Below, piece after piece: positions 32,253 to 35,630 of a stretch of DNA of 35,630 bases. The notes under the pieces were generated by a model that saw only the letters and a list, made by a program, of their open reading frames with translations, had not been told where the DNA came from and ran no database searches. A program made the position numbers and the translations under genes. Origin of the DNA: Candidatus Anaerobiospirillum merdipullorum (GTDB lineage Bacteria > Pseudomonadota > Gammaproteobacteria > Enterobacterales > Succinivibrionaceae); the NCBI GenBank assembly GCA_018883895.1, contig JAHLFG010000086.1, positions 1-35,630 on the forward strand, written 5' to 3'. Numbering within the stretch: the stretch's first letter is position 1; the number at the start of each line of letters is the position of its first letter.

Positions 32253-33385
32253 GTCCCGACCCTCTCATCTTGTACTTTGGCAAGCAGCGCGCCACTGTCA
32301 CGTAAGAACTTGGCCGCATAATCACCAAAGTAGGCGCGTGTCTGCTCAAAATTGCGCTTGAAAGCCGCCTTATCGCGCGCAGAAATCAGCGCAAATTCTG
32401 GCTGCAAGGTCTGCAAGTACTGCGCAATGAGATCGATATTTTGCTGCGAGGACATAATGATATCGGCATAGAGTTTGGGATCTTGGGCAAACAAACGCCC
32501 CACCATTTCAAGCTCGAGGCGATAGATAGGCGAGCTTAAGGCCAAGATCTCCTTTAAATCCGGCGCAATTTCACTTAAAAACCGCCCGTAGCAATAGGTG
32601 GTAAAGTGGCGCAGGGCTTGAATAATGCTCATCGCCTGATCGTGCGCTTGGGGACTGCATTTACAGACATTGGCGCCCCATTGGGCAAATTGCTCCAAGA
32701 TAAACTTACCCTGCTCTTCATTCCGTCCGCCCACACAGACAATTACCTGCTTGACCATGGAGCGAATATCCGGGCCAAACATTGGGTGTAAACCTAAGAC
32801 CGGGCCAGAGTAGTGCTCAAGCATGCTCTGTACCATCGGCGCCTTGACCGAGGTGAAATCACAGAGCACACAGTCAGGCGGCAACAGTGGCGCAACCTTG
32901 GCAATTACTTCCTTCGTGCAGGCAATGGGCACACTAATAAAGACTGCCAGCGCTTGGGCCAAGATGGCCGGAGATTTATCCCAATCATTGGCATCAATGA
33001 TTGCAACTTTATAGCCTGAGCGCTCAAAGTAAGAGGCAAAGAGCTTACCCATGGCGCCGCGGCCACCAACGATGACCAAGGGCCTATCCGAAGGCTTGAG
33101 GCAAGCATAAGCACTAGGTCCCACTCCTTTGTAGGACTCACGCAACAAGCGGCGCAATAAATCTTCAATTAGCCCCGGCGGCAACCCAGCCGCGGCGGCT
33201 TTTTGCGCGCGGTCGTGCAATAAAAAGGCCTCACGGGCCTGTGAGTAGGCGGCGTCTTTATGCGCACTTTTACATACGCTGGCCTCTTGCACTAAGGCTT
33301 GGCGCTTTTTTAGCAGGGCAATGAGCTCATCATCAAGCTTATCAATCTCCGCCCGCAACGAAGCTAAATCGCGCTGATCTGTCAT
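32249..33385 (-). CDS. tyrA: Bifunctional chorismate mutase / prephenate dehydrogenase (T-protein)
   Basis: Catalyses two steps of tyrosine synthesis: chorismate to prephenate, then to 4-hydroxyphenylpyruvate. 378 residues, close to the E. coli enzyme (373). The N-terminal AroQ-type mutase domain (about 1-90) shows LRAEIDKLDDELIALLKKRQ and later AREAFLLHDR. The dehydrogenase domain begins with VIVGGRGAMGKLFASYF (Rossmann glycines) and contains CDFTSVKAPM, LGLHPMFGPDI, QALRHFTTYCYGRFL and the ALSSPIYRLELEMVGRLF helix. It starts 8 bases after mlaA and overlaps the DUF945 gene by 4 bases. Confidence 0.96.
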   Translation of the reverse strand: MTDQRDLASLRAEIDKLDDELIALLKKRQALVQEASVCKSAHKDAAYSQAREAFLLHDRAQKAAAAGLPPGLIEDLLRRLLRESYKGVGPSAYACLKPSDRPLVIVGGRGAMGKLFASYFERSGYKVAIIDANDWDKSPAILAQALAVFISVPIACTKEVIAKVAPLLPPDCVLCDFTSVKAPMVQSMLEHYSGPVLGLHPMFGPDIRSMVKQVIVCVGGRNEEQGKFILEQFAQWGANVCKCSPQAHDQAMSIIQALRHFTTYCYGRFLSEIAPDLKEILALSSPIYRLELEMVGRLFAQDPKLYADIIMSSQQNIDLIAQYLQTLQPEFALISARDKAAFKRNFEQTRAYFGDYAAKFLRDSGALLAKVQDERVGT

Positions 33386-33392
33386 CTAAATT

Positions 33393-34205
33393 TTATCCAT
33401 CAATTTCATCTAAGAAGGACTCATCAATAGTCTCTTCTTGCGGCGCCTGCGCGGCGGCATCAGGGTTTACTTTACCTTCCGAGTACATTAAGAAGATATC
33501 GCGCGTCTGCCCATACGGATCGAGCGCATTGTCAATCACCCCTTCTTGATCGATAAGTTGCGCCCGGCTATGAATACCGTCTAAGGCCCACAGGCCGACA
33601 TTGACATACCACGGCACCCACCACAGCGGCATATCATCAATCACATCACCCTGCACCTCACGGCCGGTGGTCGGACCATAGATAGGCACCATGACATACG
33701 GACCTTGTTCCATGCCCGCCTTGCCCAGCACCGTCTGCATTTCCATGGTCTGTGGCTCTAGGCCCATCATCGAGGCCACATCAATAAAGCCTAAGATACC
33801 GATGGTGGTATTGATGACAAAACGGCCCAAGCTGATAGCCGAAGAGCCCGGCTCACCGATAAGCAAATTATTGACGACATTATTGACCTCGGTGAGGTTG
33901 TAATTGAAATTACCAATACCGGTCTGAACAGGTTGCGGCAAAGAGGCATAGACATGCGCTACCGGACGTAAGAGATAGCGATCAAAGATCTCATAGTTTA
34001 AAGTCCAGCCCACCACGCGATTGGGCGTCCCTAAGGTATCCACGGCCGAGCCAGGCAAGATGGAATAGCCATAGCTATACTCTTGCATATAGGAAGCCCG
34101 AGAAAGCTGACGCGGGGACATCGGATTGATAGAACCGTGTTGCGCCCAGGCACTACCGGCAAATAATACGGCCGCAAGGGCTCCGCAAATGATGGCTCCA
34201 CGCAT
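33393..34205 (-). CDS. mlaA: MlaA/VacJ family outer-membrane lipid asymmetry protein
   Basis: Part of the Mla system that removes misplaced phospholipids from the outer leaflet of the outer membrane. 270 residues. Diagnostic segments: NYEIFDRYLLRPVAHVYASL, GIGNFNYNLTEVNNVVNNLL, RFVINTTIGILGFIDVAS, GPYVMVPIYGP and LDGIHSRAQLID. The N-terminus MRGAIICGALAAVLFAGSAW ends AWA-QHG, a signal peptidase I type site. There is no lipobox cysteine at the cleavage point, although MlaA of E. coli is a lipoprotein. The ATG at 34203-34205 is placed 7 bases after GGAGAG; a TTG two codons earlier is too close to it. First gene of its operon. Confidence 0.92.
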   Translation of the reverse strand: MRGAIICGALAAVLFAGSAWAQHGSINPMSPRQLSRASYMQEYSYGYSILPGSAVDTLGTPNRVVGWTLNYEIFDRYLLRPVAHVYASLPQPVQTGIGNFNYNLTEVNNVVNNLLIGEPGSSAISLGRFVINTTIGILGFIDVASMMGLEPQTMEMQTVLGKAGMEQGPYVMVPIYGPTTGREVQGDVIDDMPLWWVPWYVNVGLWALDGIHSRAQLIDQEGVIDNALDPYGQTRDIFLMYSEGKVNPDAAAQAPQEETIDESFLDEIDG

Positions 34206-34445
34206 AGACAAACTCTCCGCATAAAACTAAAACAGGAAATGGTAAGGCTTATTGTAAGCCTAAGCTTGATGCTTTGCCAAAGCAAAACCATCATCGCCCT
34301 CACCTTACGCGCATTTACCGTTAAAAGGACCGTAGATATCAGTTTAGCGCGGATTAACCCATACAATAATTAAGCAATTTGCTAAAATTCACGCTATTGA
34401 CCATGATAAAGCTAAGACAGCGATAATTTACTTATAAGGCTTGTT

Positions 34446-35630
34446 ATGAAAGAAGTAGAGTTAAGCGCTTTGCGCGCCAGCTGTGCCACCTACCTACAAG
34501 GAAATTCCCCTAAAGCGCCTGAGGATGCCTCGCGTCTTATGCTCAATACCGATGCTACCACTGCCTATACTCTGCTACTTAAAGCCAAGCTCGATACCCT
34601 GCCGCCTGACATGGCGCGCACCTTAAATAAGTTAACGGCCGCCTTAAATCATCCGCAGTTGCCGGAGTCTGACATACTTCCCATTAAGCCAAGTTTCAGT
34701 GAACTCAGCCTGGCCCTCCTACAGCGTGAGGTAAGCTTGCAGACTATCCTTGCTCCCCAATTATCTGCCAAGCACCAGCAGGTGCCGACAGCCGCGGTAG
34801 TAAGGGCTTTGGCAAATTTACAGGTAGCCCTCCCCCCACTGTTACAGGAAAGTGCACCGTGTGGCCGGGAGCTTGGCAAACTTATCTGTGAGGGCATGGT
34901 GTGCCTGTGCGATCCTAAAAATTTGGGAGCCGGTTTAATCCGCGATTTGAGCAATCATGATATCGCCCTGCCACAAGCGCCGTTAAATGCCTCCATGCAA
35001 GCTGCTGTAGCTGAAGTGGTGGCCGCCTCCATTACCTATCTTAAAAGTAATCAAGCAGAGGTTTTAGCCAAGTTGCCGCCTCAGGACGCAAGCGCCATTG
35101 CCCATCAAGCGCCTCCCCTTACGTCCACCGCGCCGCTTTCTGCCGTAGAGCAAGAGCTGCTTGCAACAGACAATACGGCCTCTCCCAGCACGGAGATAGA
35201 AGAAGCGCAGATGTCACAGCGCATCCGCGACCTTATCACCAAAGCAGCCGCTACGGCCAAAAAGGGCAATTTAATGCCTGATACACCCTTAAAGGACGAT
35301 GAGCCGGTAACGCTGACGATCACCCCGCAAGCCTCAGAGCGCTCCTTTATGCCCGAGATTAAAGAAGAGCCTGACCTGCCGGCACTGTCTGCTGCCAAGC
35401 ACGGGCATTTGAGTCTGTCAGAATTATCCGCCCGCGCTTCACGTTTACAACAACAATTCCGCCAAGAGCGCCAGCGTTTGGCCGCCGAAGGCAAGTTACC
35501 CAATCCGGCCACCTTACCACAAAGCCCAGCCCAAAGTGCCGAGGAAGTGTTAAAGCATACCCTCTCCCCCAAGACCGCTGTCGATCATTTACGCGAGGCT
35601 GAACTTAAACTCTCCCGTCGCGCCGCCATA
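34446..35630 (+). CDS. Unrecognised protein, N-terminal 395 residues (runs off the right edge)
   Basis: An open frame from ATG 34446 to the end of the window without a stop. It starts MKEVELSALRASCATYLQGN, with AAGG six bases upstream. It has no signal peptide or membrane helix, so it is probably cytosolic. Residues 1-210 look like a packed helical domain rich in Leu and Ala. Residues about 215-395 are polar, Pro/Glu/Ala-rich and coiled-coil-like near the end (SARASRLQQQFRQERQRLAA), ending in HLREAELKLSRRAAI. No motif I recognise. It is divergent from mlaA, with a poor promoter candidate TTGACC-N19-GATAAT (34397-34427). Confidence 0.75.
   Translation, partial: MKEVELSALRASCATYLQGNSPKAPEDASRLMLNTDATTAYTLLLKAKLDTLPPDMARTLNKLTAALNHPQLPESDILPIKPSFSELSLALLQREVSLQTILAPQLSAKHQQVPTAAVVRALANLQVALPPLLQESAPCGRELGKLICEGMVCLCDPKNLGAGLIRDLSNHDIALPQAPLNASMQAAVAEVVAASITYLKSNQAEVLAKLPPQDASAIAHQAPPLTSTAPLSAVEQELLATDNTASPSTEIEEAQMSQRIRDLITKAAATAKKGNLMPDTPLKDDEPVTLTITPQASERSFMPEIKEEPDLPALSAAKHGHLSLSELSARASRLQQQFRQERQRLAAEGKLPNPATLPQSPAQSAEEVLKHTLSPKTAVDHLREAELKLSRRAAI

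Noticed and set aside
1..35630. CRISPR array
   Set aside because: The only regular repeats have ~139-bp units without unique spacers, and there are no cas genes.

Overview
This window looks like a chromosomal piece of a gammaproteobacterium. The housekeeping genes (pgm, glpQ, slt, rpsO-pnp, smpB, ssrA, tyrA, mlaA and a YdgA/DUF945-like gene) resemble their enterobacterial counterparts, and the tmRNA encodes the same proteolysis tag as Escherichia coli (ANDENYALAA). An anaerobic gut lineage such as Succinivibrionaceae is a guess from the overall style; nothing here proves it. All calls come from reading the sequence, with no database search.

Layout. (1) 1-89: the first codons of an IS1182-type transposase run off the left edge. 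(2) 387-4088, minus: a tight pgm / metallo-beta-lactamase-fold hydrolase / nucleoside-type MFS transporter operon. (3) 4267-5658: tRNA-Leu(GAG) with promoter and terminator, then periplasmic glpQ, whose ribosome binding site lies in an inverted repeat. (4) 5753-7828: soluble lytic transglycosylase slt. (5) 8067-12344: three tandem sodium:neurotransmitter-symporter (NSS) paralogues. (6) 12415-14973: rpsO-pnp. (7) 15433-18862: smpB and ssrA, separated by about 2.6 kb that holds a stand-alone RelA/SpoT-domain protein, a 27-bp dyad, a 27-codon ORF and a decayed gene.

(8) 18993-30872 is the most interesting part. Two arrays of the same ~139-bp direct repeat flank an ~11-kb block. The block holds a DeoR-type regulator, tatA-tatB-tatC, a class-III PLP enzyme of the phospholyase type, and, on the other strand, an APH-fold small-molecule kinase and an SDR dehydrogenase. 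A divergent four-gene PotDABC-like ABC importer completes it. The importer's binding protein carries a twin-arginine signal, so the block appears to encode both a translocase and its client. The kinase plus phospholyase pair suggests uptake and breakdown of an amino alcohol or hydroxy-amine: phosphorylation, then elimination of ammonia and phosphate to an aldehyde, then a dehydrogenase step. Two CRP-like sites lie in the shared intergenic region of the divergent kinase and transporter operons.

(9) 30894-34205, minus: mlaA-tyrA-DUF945 operon. (10) From 34446 to the right edge: a long, unrecognised helical protein gene, cut by the window.
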